Shown here: positions 34,484 to 43,376 of the stretch, in pieces
How the letters are laid out: every line of letters begins with the position of its first letter
How positions within the stretch are numbered: position 1 is the stretch's first letter
NCBI GenBank assembly: GCA_016124495.1
Contig: WGNP01000010.1
Location: forward strand, 1 to 46,397
DNA: 46,397 nucleotides
From: Hyphomonas sp.
GTDB taxonomy: Bacteria > Pseudomonadota > Alphaproteobacteria > Caulobacterales > Hyphomonadaceae
Direction: 5' to 3'
Notes under the pieces: model-generated
What the model was told of the DNA's origin: nothing
Seen by the model: only the letters and a program-made list of their open reading frames with translations
Databases searched by the model: none
Made by a program: the position numbers and the translations under genes

Positions 34484-36898
34484 ATGTCTGTGATACGTGT
34501 TGGGCTCCTGATGTCATTGTGCATGGAGTCAGTGGGGGCGATTTCGGGGACGGCGTGGGCGCAGACAGTTTCACCAGATCAGCCCGAGAAGAACGACTCA
34601 GCTGCCCCGAGTGAAGCGGCGGATTCTGAGTTGATAGCTGACACGATTGTTGTCACAGCGCGCAAGCGCGAGGAGCAATTGGAAGACGTTCCCGCTTCCA
34701 TCAGCTTTTTCGATGCGCAGTATCTGCAAGATCTGAGTGTTGGGTCGGGCAAGGATCTCACACGGGTCACGCCTGGTCTTTACGTCATCGACAACGGGTC
34801 CGGCTTCAATGATGAGTTTCTCATCCGTGGTGAAGGTGCCGCGCGGCAGAACAATGCGGAAACCGGATCGGGGCTTTATCGAAACGGCGTCTTTGTGCCT
34901 GGTGGCAATGCCGGTGGCCGTAACTTCATCCCGGTCGATTTCTTTGATGTGGGATCGGTCACGGTCCTTCGGGGTCCGCAGGGCTCATTCTTCGGTCGAA
35001 ATGCGCTTGGCGGCGCCGTCAATATCATTTCGCAGAAGCCAACAGATCAACTCGAAGGGTCGGTGGATCTCGCTTATGGAACAAACGAAAATGTGAGCGG
35101 CGAGGCTATCGTCAACATTCCCGTTACGGACCGGCTCCAGATCAGGCTCGGCGCGCTGGCAGTGGATCAGTCCGATGGCTTCTATACCAGTTCGATCACC
35201 GGCGAAGTTCTTGATAAGGAGGAGAGCTCAGCGCTGCGTGCGCAATTGGCTTGGCAGCCAAGCGACAATTTCAATCTCAACCTCTTGCTCGAGCGCGCCG
35301 ATGAGTTCGGGCCGAACGTCATCGCCTTCGGTCAGATCCTCCCAGAGAATGATCCGCCGGTGAACCCTGCGGGGGCGCCGTCGGGCTACTCGGTGGAACG
35401 TTTCGTGAAGCCGGTTGACACCCCCAGCTTTTTTGACCGCGTCACGGAAACCAACATCCTCGAGATGTCGTGGGATTTGGGAGGTGTAACGCTTCAGTCT
35501 ACCTCGGCGCAGCGTCGCCGCGAAGCAATAACGCAGTCAGATGTGGACGTTTTCGGCAACAACAAGAACGCGCGCCTCGTCCCAACGGTCGCGCTTGGGT
35601 CAGAGGACTTCGAACGATTTACCCAAGACCTGCGACTGCTTTCAGCAGACGATGGCGTAATCGATTGGCTCATTGGCGTCGAGTACAACAAAGTAGATTC
35701 CGATTTTGGTACTGAGCGTTTCGCAGACGGGATAAAGAATAACGTATTCGAAGGGCTGACTGACGTACCCGGAGTTCTGCCGACTGCCTGCACAGTGGCT
35801 CCCACATGTACGCTCGCGCAGATCCAAACCGTGGCGCGTAACGCCTACCGGGTTGAAGATTCGGGAATTGACGATACCTCCTATGCAGTCTACGCCGCGC
35901 TGAATTGGGCGGTCAGCGACAATCTTCAGGCGAGCTTCGACATTCGCTACAGTGAAGATGAAAAGAACTTCGCGCTCGACAATATCTTCAGGCTCGACAA
36001 CCCGGCAACGGCGGCAAATGAGCAACTAACCCGCTCGGTCAATGCCTCAGAGACTTTTGACCGGTGGACGCCCAGCGTCTCGGTCAACTGGCAATGGTCG
36101 GATGATCAATATCTCTTCGGCCGCATCGCAACCGGCTTCCGAGCCGGAGGCTTCAACAACGATCTGGGCGAGCCTGGGGACGGGGTGAGCAGTATCGCGA
36201 TCCCTCTGGTTTATGAAGAAGAGTTTGTCACCGGTTACGAGACGGGTATCCGCGGCCGTATTGGGCGCAGCTTGAGGTACAACATCAACGCGTATCTCAA
36301 TCAGAAGGAAGGTACGCTTGTGAACTATTCGGTGTTCGCTGGCACGGCAGCTACGAGCACTGTCCGAAATGTCGGTGTGCTCGGAAGCGTTGGTGATTCT
36401 GAACAGATTGGTGTGGATGGTGAGCTCAGTGCGCGCTTCGACTTTGCAGGCGGCGTCCTTTCACCGCGTCTCAGCTTCTCATGGGCAGACGGCGAGTATG
36501 AGGGCGGATCGATCTTCTCGAATGCGCAATCCAATCCGGCAACGACACTTACAACAATCTCGATCGATGGACGCCGGCTGCAGCGTTTGCGAGAATCGAC
36601 CACGGCGGCAAGCTTGATATACAAGCTGCCAGTCGGGGGCGGCTTCGACCTTGTGTCTATGGCGAGCTGGCGAGGTGAATACGGGGGCTTTGAAGACCCT
36701 CAGAACATCAACAAAATGGACGACGTAAACCTGTTTGACGCATCTGTGGGTTTCCAAAGCGACAAGTGGCGAGTGGTCCTGAGCGGCAAGAACATCACGG
36801 ACGAGAGCTACTTCAACATCTCGCCGGGAAGTCAGGCGTTCAATGCCCAGGAGAACCAGCCAGCGACTTGGCGAATCACACTCGGTTACAGGTTCTAG
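34484..36898 (+). CDS. TonB-dependent outer-membrane receptor
   Basis: An 804-residue receptor with a signal peptide (cleavage near AWA-QTV, residue 26), TonB box region DTIVVTARKREEQLEDVPASISFF at 53-76, and a plug domain to about 190 with VLRGPQGSFFGRNALGGAVNIISQKP. A 22-strand type barrel ends in WRITLGYRF with terminal Phe. GGGAGGAAATT precedes the start. It would import the substrate of the surrounding catabolic genes. The style (VVTARKREEQL, LRGPQG) is common in sphingomonads and Caulobacterales. It is followed by a hairpin and then by the esterase operon. Confidence 0.95.
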   Translation: MSVIRVGLLMSLCMESVGAISGTAWAQTVSPDQPEKNDSAAPSEAADSELIADTIVVTARKREEQLEDVPASISFFDAQYLQDLSVGSGKDLTRVTPGLYVIDNGSGFNDEFLIRGEGAARQNNAETGSGLYRNGVFVPGGNAGGRNFIPVDFFDVGSVTVLRGPQGSFFGRNALGGAVNIISQKPTDQLEGSVDLAYGTNENVSGEAIVNIPVTDRLQIRLGALAVDQSDGFYTSSITGEVLDKEESSALRAQLAWQPSDNFNLNLLLERADEFGPNVIAFGQILPENDPPVNPAGAPSGYSVERFVKPVDTPSFFDRVTETNILEMSWDLGGVTLQSTSAQRRREAITQSDVDVFGNNKNARLVPTVALGSEDFERFTQDLRLLSADDGVIDWLIGVEYNKVDSDFGTERFADGIKNNVFEGLTDVPGVLPTACTVAPTCTLAQIQTVARNAYRVEDSGIDDTSYAVYAALNWAVSDNLQASFDIRYSEDEKNFALDNIFRLDNPATAANEQLTRSVNASETFDRWTPSVSVNWQWSDDQYLFGRIATGFRAGGFNNDLGEPGDGVSSIAIPLVYEEEFVTGYETGIRGRIGRSLRYNINAYLNQKEGTLVNYSVFAGTAATSTVRNVGVLGSVGDSEQIGVDGELSARFDFAGGVLSPRLSFSWADGEYEGGSIFSNAQSNPATTLTTISIDGRRLQRLRESTTAASLIYKLPVGGGFDLVSMASWRGEYGGFEDPQNINKMDDVNLFDASVGFQSDKWRVVLSGKNITDESYFNISPGSQAFNAQENQPATWRITLGYRF

Positions 36899-36912
36899 GC
36901 ATGCACCCCAAA

Positions 36913-36941
36913 TTCCCCGCCTGAAGCTGTCAGGCGGGGAA
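36913..36941 (+). terminator. Strong hairpin after the receptor gene
   Basis: A perfect 12-bp stem (TTCCCCGCCTGA / TCAGGCGGGGAA) with loop AGCTG begins 15 bp after the receptor stop codon. There is no T-run, so it could be a partial terminator or an mRNA-protecting stem that sets receptor and esterase expression apart. Confidence 0.6.
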
Positions 36942-36969
36942 GGTTGGCAGTGCGAAACGGACAATCGCG

Positions 36970-37980
36970 ATGCGTAATGGCCCAACCGTCTTCTTCGTCT
37001 TCTTGGCCATAAGTTCAGTGGCGGCCGCCGCGGGGCTCGCAAGCTGCGTTTCCTCCCCTGAAAGCCCCGCGGCGGCCGCTACGCCAGTTCAACTTCTTCC
37101 GATCGAGCAACGTAAAATCAGCGTAGCGGGTGAGGTGAGATCTTATTGGATCTCCGGTCTTGAAAGTCCGAAGTCAGAGGCCCGGGCCGTTCTCTTTGTC
37201 CTGCATGGCGGCTCAACCGCCGACGGCCGGGTGACGTTGCGCTTCGGATTTCAGGATATTGCCGCGCGAGAGGGCTTTGTGACTGTGCATCCGAATGGAA
37301 GAGGCGAAGGATGGAATGACGGGAGAGGAACAGATTTCCTGATCCAGCGCGGAGACGGTGCTGACGACATCGCGTTCTTCCGTACAATGATAGATCATCT
37401 CGTCGATGAGGGCATTGCGGATCCGGCGCGCATTTACGTCACGGGGGGGTCGAATGGCGGCATGATGACTTTGCGTCTCGCGTGCGAGCTTTCCGATCGC
37501 CTGGCCGGTGTTGCCAGTTTTTCCGCAAGCTTGCCAAAGCCATTGAGCGAGACTTGTCGGCCTGTTCGCGCACTGCCTGTCTTGCTCATAGCGGGAGATG
37601 CCGATCTGCTCATGCCGTTCGATGGAGGCCCTGTGGCTCCCATGTCAGGAGATGATAGAGGCGAAGTTATCGGCGCGCCGAGGACTTTTTCCTACTGGGC
37701 ATCTCGGAACGGCTGTCGTGATGATAGTTTTCAGCGCTCAGAATGGCCCGATCGCGTTCCTGATGATGGTACGCGGGTCAAGCTCGACGCTGGCGTAGAC
37801 TGCGTTGCGCCGGTGCAGCTTATGACGGTCGTGGGTGGTGGTCACAGGCTTCCGGGTGAAAGCGAGCGTATCGCCAGTGATCCGCGGCGGGCCAGGCTCT
37901 CGGGTATCTCGAGCCAGGAGGTTTCAGGAGCGGACTACATCTGGGCGTTCCTCAAAGAGAATGCGCTGACACCTCAGTGA
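36970..37980 (+). CDS. Exported LpqC/PHB-depolymerase-type esterase
   Basis: This 336-residue lipoprotein (lipobox LASC, Cys26) belongs to the alpha/beta hydrolase group related to polyhydroxybutyrate depolymerases and feruloyl esterases. Seen are VLFVLHGGSTADG with the oxyanion loop, GVTVHPNGRGEGWNDGRG-like VTVHPNGRGEGWND, GADDIAFFRTMIDHL, the nucleophile Ser161 in TGGSNGGMM, and the final VVGGGHRLPG with the catalytic His. It would cut ester bonds in the periplasm. A 17-bp perfect inverted repeat lies within its signal-peptide codons. Confidence 0.88.
   Translation: MRNGPTVFFVFLAISSVAAAAGLASCVSSPESPAAAATPVQLLPIEQRKISVAGEVRSYWISGLESPKSEARAVLFVLHGGSTADGRVTLRFGFQDIAAREGFVTVHPNGRGEGWNDGRGTDFLIQRGDGADDIAFFRTMIDHLVDEGIADPARIYVTGGSNGGMMTLRLACELSDRLAGVASFSASLPKPLSETCRPVRALPVLLIAGDADLLMPFDGGPVAPMSGDDRGEVIGAPRTFSYWASRNGCRDDSFQRSEWPDRVPDDGTRVKLDAGVDCVAPVQLMTVVGGGHRLPGESERIASDPRRARLSGISSQEVSGADYIWAFLKENALTPQ
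37021..37079 (+). repeat. 17-bp perfect inverted repeat inside the esterase signal-peptide codons
   Basis: GCGGCCGCCGCGGGGCT at 37021-37037 is the exact reverse complement of 37063-37079, with a 25-nt loop. It begins 51 bp after the start codon. The arms encode mainly Ala residues and the loop carries the lipobox Cys codon. The mRNA would fold into a very stable stem near the beginning of the coding sequence. Confidence 0.9.
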
Positions 37981-38045
37981 ACCTGTTGCGCGCGATGCCT
38001 GCGTTTGGTCAAGCCAGTGATTGTATAATTTTTTGGAGGTAAGTG

Positions 38046-39071
38046 ATGAACTATCCGGGTCCAATTCAGCTTAGTTGTGTAGTTGCGCGCGCCATCCGGA
38101 TCGGCGCTTCGACAGCGCTTGCTGCCATAGTGGTCGCTTCTTGTTCGGCTCTATCGCGTTCGCAATCTTTTGCTCAACCGGCAGCCAACTCGGAGCGCCG
38201 CGTCGAGGAGATTTCGATAAGAATGCGTGATGGCCGTGAACTGAGTGCGGTCATGTCGAGTCCTGCTGCACCCGGGCAGTATCCCGTGCTCGTGTCCGTA
38301 CACGGCGGGATGGGAGACCGGCCGATCGAGGTCATGCGTGATGCTGCTGCTCCAGATAGTGACAGCCCAACTGTCCAAATGTTCAATCAGCAGGATTGGG
38401 TCATCCTCGCGCCTGACTTCCGAAATGCCTGGTTAGGCGCAGAGGAGACGGACATCGTTGATGCGATTTCCTTTGCACGCCAGTTGCCCGACGTCGACCC
38501 GGAAAAGGTCGCGGTGTTTGGCGGTAGCAATGGGGGGCGGCTGTCCCTGCGGGCATCCATCATTGCGCCGCAGTCTATGGGCTGCGTGGTGGCCGGCTCG
38601 CCCTTTCTCACCAATCCTGTTGTCTTTTTCGAAGGAGAGTTGTCACAAGCGCCGTGGTCTACGGCCTCGGATCGAGCGCAATCCTGGATGTCCACCGCCA
38701 GAGACCGGCTGCGTCCGCTTGTCAGCCGTGCGGCCGGAAAGACCTCATCTGCATATGAGGCTTTTCTGACGGACCATTCGGTCGAAGAGAACGCTGCGCG
38801 AATCGAGGCGCGTGTCCTCCTGCTTACTAGCCGGGCGGACGAGCAAGTTCCGCATGATTTTGTTCAAGGGCTTATTGACCAGCTTCACGCCGCGGGAAAT
38901 CCGGCAGAGGTGCTGACGCTTGAGCATAGCCTGCACGGTTTCTATTGGGGGCGGGAGGGTGAATTCGGCGCACGTGCTGGGCGTGGAGAAAAGACACCGG
39001 CACAGCTCGAGGAAGAAGCGCGAACACGACAGAAAGTGCTCAACTTTCTGAACGAATGCTTTGAGGGTTAA
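38046..39071 (+). CDS. Exported alpha/beta hydrolase (dienelactone hydrolase/S9-like)
   Basis: A 341-residue protein with an export signal ending at a lipobox-like VASC (about Cys33). The fold shows VLVSVHGGMGDRP, ILAPDFRNAWLGAEETDIVDAISFARQLP, nucleophile Ser161 in VFGGSNGGRLSL, and LTSRADEQVPHDF with the acid, then EHSLHGFYWG with the His. All three catalytic residues appear present. ATG at 38046 is chosen over a GTG 3 bp earlier because of the spacing to GGAGGT. It lies 65 bp after the other esterase and 5 bp before the ligase. Its substrate cannot be assigned. Confidence 0.85.
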   Translation: MNYPGPIQLSCVVARAIRIGASTALAAIVVASCSALSRSQSFAQPAANSERRVEEISIRMRDGRELSAVMSSPAAPGQYPVLVSVHGGMGDRPIEVMRDAAAPDSDSPTVQMFNQQDWVILAPDFRNAWLGAEETDIVDAISFARQLPDVDPEKVAVFGGSNGGRLSLRASIIAPQSMGCVVAGSPFLTNPVVFFEGELSQAPWSTASDRAQSWMSTARDRLRPLVSRAAGKTSSAYEAFLTDHSVEENAARIEARVLLLTSRADEQVPHDFVQGLIDQLHAAGNPAEVLTLEHSLHGFYWGREGEFGARAGRGEKTPAQLEEEARTRQKVLNFLNECFEG

Positions 39072-39076
39072 AAGTC

Positions 39077-40702
39077 GTGCCGTTCTTCAGTGCGCGTGGA
39101 CGGGGAGGAAATTACAAAGGCCTCGCATCGCTGGGCTCAAGGCCCCAAGAGCAAGTGTGGCAGGCATACCCCACGTCGACGAAGATGATCCTGAACGCGC
39201 TTGCTGCGTACCCGGAACGCATCGCGTTTCGGCTCGGTACGCAGAGCCTGACGTACCGAGCCGCGCTCGATCTGATTGGTCGAATGCAGGGAGTGATGGC
39301 CCAAACTGGGGTCGGGCGAGGGGATGTTGTTGCTGGTCTGACGAGCAATCGCATTGAAGCGTGGTGCGCTGGGGTCGCCGCACAAGCACTTGGTGCGATC
39401 ACCACGCCTTTGCATCCATTGGGATCCCTTCAGGATCATATGAACCAGATCGAAGACACCGAGGCGTCTTTTCTGCTGATCGATGTTGATCGCTATCGCG
39501 ATCGTGCCGCTCAGTTGGCGGGAGTTGCATCGCTCAAAAAAATTTTTTCGCTTGGCAAAGCGGGCATCGGATTTGATCTGCTTGAAGCTGCGCAGTCGAG
39601 TTTGCATTCGGCGGTTGATATGGCGCACGTCGGCGATGTGGCCTCTATTAACTATACCGGAGGCACATCTGGTCGTGCCAAGGGTGTCGTCAGGACACAT
39701 CGCGAATTGTCTGCCGGTCTGGCGTGCATCCTGGCAAACTTTCCCCTGCCGCGAGCGCCGATCTTTCTGACAACAGCGCCAATTTCTCACATGGCAGGCC
39801 TCTTTATCGGGCCGGTGCTTGCAAAGGGCGGCACGGTAGATCTGATGCCGTCGTTTTCCCCAGATGGTGTTGTCCGGCGCATCAAGGAGAATGCTGTCAA
39901 TTTCACCATTCTCGTTCCGTCCATGATTTATGCAATGCTGGATGACCCATCCTGGGGCCGCGAACATGTTCGTTCTCTCGAACTGATCGTATACGGAGCG
40001 TCGCCGATGTCCCCGGCGCGGCTCGCTGAGGGGCTGGAGCGATTTGGGCCCGTGTTCTGCCAACTCTATGGGCAAACAGAGTGTTTTGTGATTTCGGCTC
40101 TGGGATTCGATGATCATGATCCGTTGAAGCCGCATCTTCTCTCTTCGGCCGGACGTCCTATGGTGGAATGTGAGGTAAGGATCAGATCTGACGTGTCGCA
40201 AGACGTCGCGCCCGGCCAACGCGGGGAGATCTGTGTTCGGGCTCCATACGCTATGCGCGGATATTGGAAGCAGCCCACCGCGACCAAAGAAGTGCTAAAG
40301 GATGGCTGGATCCATACCGGAGATGTGGCTTGGCGAGATGACGAAGGGCGCATCTTCATTGTCGATCGGAAAAAGGAGCTTATCGTATCCGGCGGGTTCA
40401 ACATCTATCCGCGTGATGTCGAGGACGCACTGCTCTCCCATCCGGGGGTCGTAAATGCTGCAGTGATCGGCGTTCCGGATCAGAGATGGGGCGAAGCGGT
40501 GAAAGCGTTTGTGGTCCGCCGTTCGAACGAAGGTCCTGATGGAGATCTGCTCGCGGCTTGGGTGAAGGAGAAAAAGGGTTCTACTCACGTCCCCAAGTCT
40601 TTTGAGTTTGTCGAGAATCTCCCGCTAACAGCCATTGGCAAAGTGGACAAGGCAAGCTTGCGGGCGCGCTTCTGGGCCGGTCATGATCGTGCGGTGAATT
40701 GA
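39077..40702 (+). CDS. Acyl-CoA ligase (AMP-forming, ANL superfamily)
   Basis: This 541-residue cytoplasmic enzyme is expected to activate a carboxylic acid to its CoA thioester through an acyl-adenylate. The P-loop INYTGGTSGRAKGVVRTHRE is at 191-210 and the adenine motif QLYGQTE at 329-335. The hinge region GWIHTGDVAWRDDEGRIFIVDRKKELIVSGGFNIYPRDVE is near 408-447, and the catalytic Lys lies in LTAIGKVDK. The group is like medium-chain, fadD3-like and coumarate ligases. It starts with GTG, 5 bp after the hydrolase, and its stop overlaps the next start. Confidence 0.92.
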   Translation: MPFFSARGRGGNYKGLASLGSRPQEQVWQAYPTSTKMILNALAAYPERIAFRLGTQSLTYRAALDLIGRMQGVMAQTGVGRGDVVAGLTSNRIEAWCAGVAAQALGAITTPLHPLGSLQDHMNQIEDTEASFLLIDVDRYRDRAAQLAGVASLKKIFSLGKAGIGFDLLEAAQSSLHSAVDMAHVGDVASINYTGGTSGRAKGVVRTHRELSAGLACILANFPLPRAPIFLTTAPISHMAGLFIGPVLAKGGTVDLMPSFSPDGVVRRIKENAVNFTILVPSMIYAMLDDPSWGREHVRSLELIVYGASPMSPARLAEGLERFGPVFCQLYGQTECFVISALGFDDHDPLKPHLLSSAGRPMVECEVRIRSDVSQDVAPGQRGEICVRAPYAMRGYWKQPTATKEVLKDGWIHTGDVAWRDDEGRIFIVDRKKELIVSGGFNIYPRDVEDALLSHPGVVNAAVIGVPDQRWGEAVKAFVVRRSNEGPDGDLLAAWVKEKKGSTHVPKSFEFVENLPLTAIGKVDKASLRARFWAGHDRAVN

Positions 40703-41673
40703 TGGGTGTGCTGGAGAAGTTTCACGGACGGCTGAAGCTTCCCCTGGTAGCCGCGCCTATGTTCACGGTATCGAGCCGTGATCTGGTCGTCGCTGCATGC
40801 CGTGCTGGAGTCATTGGGGCGTTCCCAACGGCTAATTGCAGAACTGTAGCTGAGCTCGATTCTTGGTTGGGTTACTTTAGTGAGACTCTCGGGCCTCAGG
40901 ATGCGCCGTATTGCGCCAATCTGATTATCAAGCGCTCTGACTTGCGCGATCACCTAGCCGTGCTTTGCCAGCATCGTGTCGAACTTGTTATCACGAGCGT
41001 AGGGTCACCTGAGCATGTCATTGAACCTCTTCATCAGGCTGGCTCTCTTGTATTTGCCGATGTTGCCACATTGGAACATGCAAGAAAGGCGATTGCGTGC
41101 GGAGTTGATGGGCTGGTGTTACTGTCGGCCGGCGCGGGTGGGCAAACCGGAAGTCTAAACAGTTTTGCTTTCGCGCGTGCGGTGCGGGATTTATTCGAGG
41201 GGCCAGTCATCTTGGCCGGCGGGATATGCGATGGGTCGTCGCTTTGGGCGGCGTTAGCGTTGGGCTGCGACCTTGGATATATGGGTACACGGTTCATTGC
41301 CACGCACGAGAGCGCTGCGTCGGACAGCTACAAGCAGATGCTCGTGGACTGCGATCTCGATGACATTGTTCTAACGTCGGCATTTACGGGCTTGCCAACA
41401 AATATGCTTGAACCGTCATTGCAAGCGGCAGGTATCGTGTTGCGGGACGTTTCGCCGCTTTTGACGCATCAGTCTGCGCAGACGCTTTTTTCGGCCGTTG
41501 CAGGAGGTGGAGGGCCAAAGCGTTGGACCGATCTTTGGAGCGCAGGTCATTCAGTAAGCAGCGTAAAGCGCCTAGTCGCTGTCGCCGAGCTGGTTCAAGA
41601 AATTGAACAGGAGCTTCTAGCTGCCGCTCGCGCCGCGACTGAATCTCCATGGGCATTCGCATTGCGTCCATGA
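40702..41673 (+). CDS. Nitronate monooxygenase-like FMN protein
   Basis: A 323-residue TIM-barrel flavoprotein of the nitronate monooxygenase/2-nitropropane dioxygenase family. LKLPLVAAPMFTVSSRDLVVAACRAGVIGAFPTAN opens the barrel. ITSVGSP, GVDGLVLLSAGAGGQTG and ILAGGICDGSSLWAALALGCDLGYMGTRFIAT mark the FMN-phosphate site. Its ATG overlaps the ligase stop (TGATG). Family members next to CoA genes often have unknown reductase or oxidase roles, so a nitro substrate should not be assumed. It is the last gene of the cargo. Confidence 0.88.
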   Translation: MGVLEKFHGRLKLPLVAAPMFTVSSRDLVVAACRAGVIGAFPTANCRTVAELDSWLGYFSETLGPQDAPYCANLIIKRSDLRDHLAVLCQHRVELVITSVGSPEHVIEPLHQAGSLVFADVATLEHARKAIACGVDGLVLLSAGAGGQTGSLNSFAFARAVRDLFEGPVILAGGICDGSSLWAALALGCDLGYMGTRFIATHESAASDSYKQMLVDCDLDDIVLTSAFTGLPTNMLEPSLQAAGIVLRDVSPLLTHQSAQTLFSAVAGGGGPKRWTDLWSAGHSVSSVKRLVAVAELVQEIEQELLAAARAATESPWAFALRP

Positions 41674-41878
41674 CTTACCCTGCTCGCAAGCACGGCAATG
41701 TCGTCCCTCCGCTTTCAGCGTCACCGGTATGATTTTTTGTTTGTTGGCGCAGAGTGTATCGGGCAAGCGAAAATCGTCTGAACCCACAAAGAGCGAAATT
41801 GGCAACGAGTGTGAACCTCAATGGCGAGATCATTCACTGTGAAACGAACCCAAAGCCGGCACTCGTGAGGCAATCCAA
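41674..41878. other. Cargo/backbone junction without a gene
   Basis: This 205-bp stretch lies between the flavoprotein stop and the end of the integrase remnant. It has short open frames but none resembles a known protein and none has a convincing start. It marks the border between the cargo and the antirestriction module. Confidence 0.4.
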
Positions 41879-42346
41879 TCAAGGCAAGACGGGGTGGCAA
41901 CAACGAGCTGTGCGTTTGACTTCATGCTCGCTCAGAGCGACCATCTTAATGATGGTGTCCGCCCAAAGCTCGAGCGCCGTGCGTTTCTCGGCCGCATAGT
42001 CATACCGGTTGTAAATCTGCGCTACGGGTGATCCGAGTGGGGTGTGGTTCAGGATACGGACGATCACTTCCCCGCGCACGCCACAACGCTCGGAGGCTAT
42101 CATGCTGGCCCCGGTGCGCCGCAGGTCGTAAGCGGTGCCATTGACGATCTTGAGCTTCTCGCAGACTCGGCTCATGGCGCGCGTGACAACATGGCGATCG
42201 ACCGGTCCGTTGCCATGGATTGCCGGCAAAACCGGCGCCCGGTACTCGGCGACAAGCCGGGGCCGTGGTATGTAGATATGATCCGAAACGCTGGTTGACG
42301 TTGGTAAGAGGCGCGCTGACCCGCCTCCGGCGACACGAAGAATGCG
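41879..42346 (-). pseudogene. Tyrosine recombinase (integrase) C-terminal remnant
   Basis: About 155 codons remain open in one minus-strand frame from 42346 to the stop at 41879. They cover the catalytic end of a phage-type integrase: AYDLRRTGASMIASERCG holds the Arg, VIVRILNHTPLGSPVAQIYNRYDYAAEKR the later His and Tyr, and ALELWADTI is the usual tail. A TGA at 42349-42347 closes the frame upstream, and the core-binding and first catalytic-Arg parts are absent. In an intact protein about 250 more residues would precede. It is probably a leftover of an integrated element at the cargo border. Confidence 0.78.
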
Positions 42347-42582
42347 TCAGCGAGGTCCTCAACGGTGCGCTCTGCGGCGATCGCTTCGATCTTTACGGTC
42401 AGGTGGGCGGACGGTGCTTCTGCCAGAGCGCAGGCGCGCCGCAACCGGGCAGATCCATGGCGTCTGTAGGCGTTGACAGGTTTCGGACTTGGCCCGGTTG
42501 CGCCGCGCCTTCAGCGCCCTGGCGGCGCACCTCACTGCCGCCCACCCGACCGGGAGAGACGCGCGGCGAGAGGAGACGAGAT
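42347..42582. other. Region upstream of the antirestriction operon
   Basis: These 236 bp lie between the integrase remnant and the ardA-like gene. A minus-strand frame reads EAIAAERTVEDLADAFF but has no recognised family. It may be the remains of the integrase 5' part in another frame. The promoter of the ardA operon should be here; the closest clear signal is AGGAG before 42583. Confidence 0.4.
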
Positions 42583-43149
42583 ATGACCGACCAGACCACT
42601 GCCGTTGCACTTTTTGGAACTGCGGGTGCGCCAACCCTTCAGGACAGGCCACGCATCTACGTTGCGTGCCTTGCCGCCTACAACCACGGACGCCTGCACG
42701 GACGTTGGATCGAGGCCACGACGCCCGACGAAATCTGGCGCGAAGTTTCGGCGATGCTGCGCGCCAGCCCGGAGCCCGATGCCGAAGAATGGGCGATCCA
42801 CGATTACGAAGGCTTCGAAGGCGCGCACCTTTCGGAGTACGCCTCGTTCGAGACCGTGTGCGACCTTGCCGATTTCATCGGCGAATATGGGCAGCTCGCT
42901 GCCCGCATCCATGGACACTACGGCAACGACCTTGAGCAGGCACGTGCCGCGTTCGAGGACTATGCAGGCGAGTATCGCAGCGCCGCCGACTTTGCCGAAG
43001 AGCTTCACGCCGAACTCGGCACCGCGATTCCCGAGAGCCTCAGCTACTATATCGACTGGCAGGCACTCGCCCGCGACATGGCGCTCAATGGCGAGATCAT
43101 GGTGTTCCAGATGGGCTTCGACGAAGTCCATGTCTTCTGGTCGCGGTAG
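42583..43149 (+). CDS. ardA: Antirestriction protein ArdA
   Basis: This 188-residue acidic protein mimics B-form DNA and blocks type I restriction enzymes when mobile DNA enters a new host. Family signatures are RIYVACLAAYNHGRLHGRWIEA, EWAIHDYEGFEG and a middle YEG-type motif with many Asp/Glu residues. The C-terminal part reads LSYYIDWQALARDMALNGEIMVF, a common ArdA ending. GAGAGGAGACGAG supports the ATG at 42583, although the frame is open earlier. It heads a five-gene operon with a ParB-like gene, typical of conjugative elements. Confidence 0.9.
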   Translation: MTDQTTAVALFGTAGAPTLQDRPRIYVACLAAYNHGRLHGRWIEATTPDEIWREVSAMLRASPEPDAEEWAIHDYEGFEGAHLSEYASFETVCDLADFIGEYGQLAARIHGHYGNDLEQARAAFEDYAGEYRSAADFAEELHAELGTAIPESLSYYIDWQALARDMALNGEIMVFQMGFDEVHVFWSR

Positions 43150-43163
43150 GGGAGGGCGCGGAC

Positions 43164-43376
43164 ATGACTCCCGAATCTACCCAGCACCGGTTCACCCTCG
43201 AAGAACTGCAGCAGGCGGACGACTGGTCCGAGGGCTTCTGCATCGCCTGCCGCGCGCCGCGTGACGGCTGCGAGCCGGACGCGCAGGCCTATGAATGCGA
43301 CGAGTGCGGCGAACGCTCCGTCTACGGCCCGCACCGGATCGCCATCGCGGGCCTGTTCGCGGAGGGCGAAGCATGA
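43164..43376 (+). CDS. Small zinc-ribbon-like protein of unknown function
   Basis: A 70-residue protein with two CxxC pairs: Cys26/Cys29 (FCIACRA) and Cys45/Cys48 (YECDECGE), consistent with a zinc ribbon. It lies 14 bp after ardA and its stop overlaps the next gene, so it is surely part of the operon. I do not recognise the family. Its place between ardA and parB on a mobile element suggests an early-entry or anti-defence role, which is a guess. Confidence 0.75.
   Translation: MTPESTQHRFTLEELQQADDWSEGFCIACRAPRDGCEPDAQAYECDECGERSVYGPHRIAIAGLFAEGEA

Noticed and set aside
38024..38029. Perfect TATAAT before the exported hydrolase at 38046
   Set aside because: A transcript from it would start inside the Shine-Dalgarno sequence and no -35 box lies at the right distance, so I do not call a promoter.
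41617..41903. Two short minus-strand frames in the cargo junction
   Set aside because: No family resemblance, poor start sites, and partial overlap with the flavoprotein or integrase remnant.
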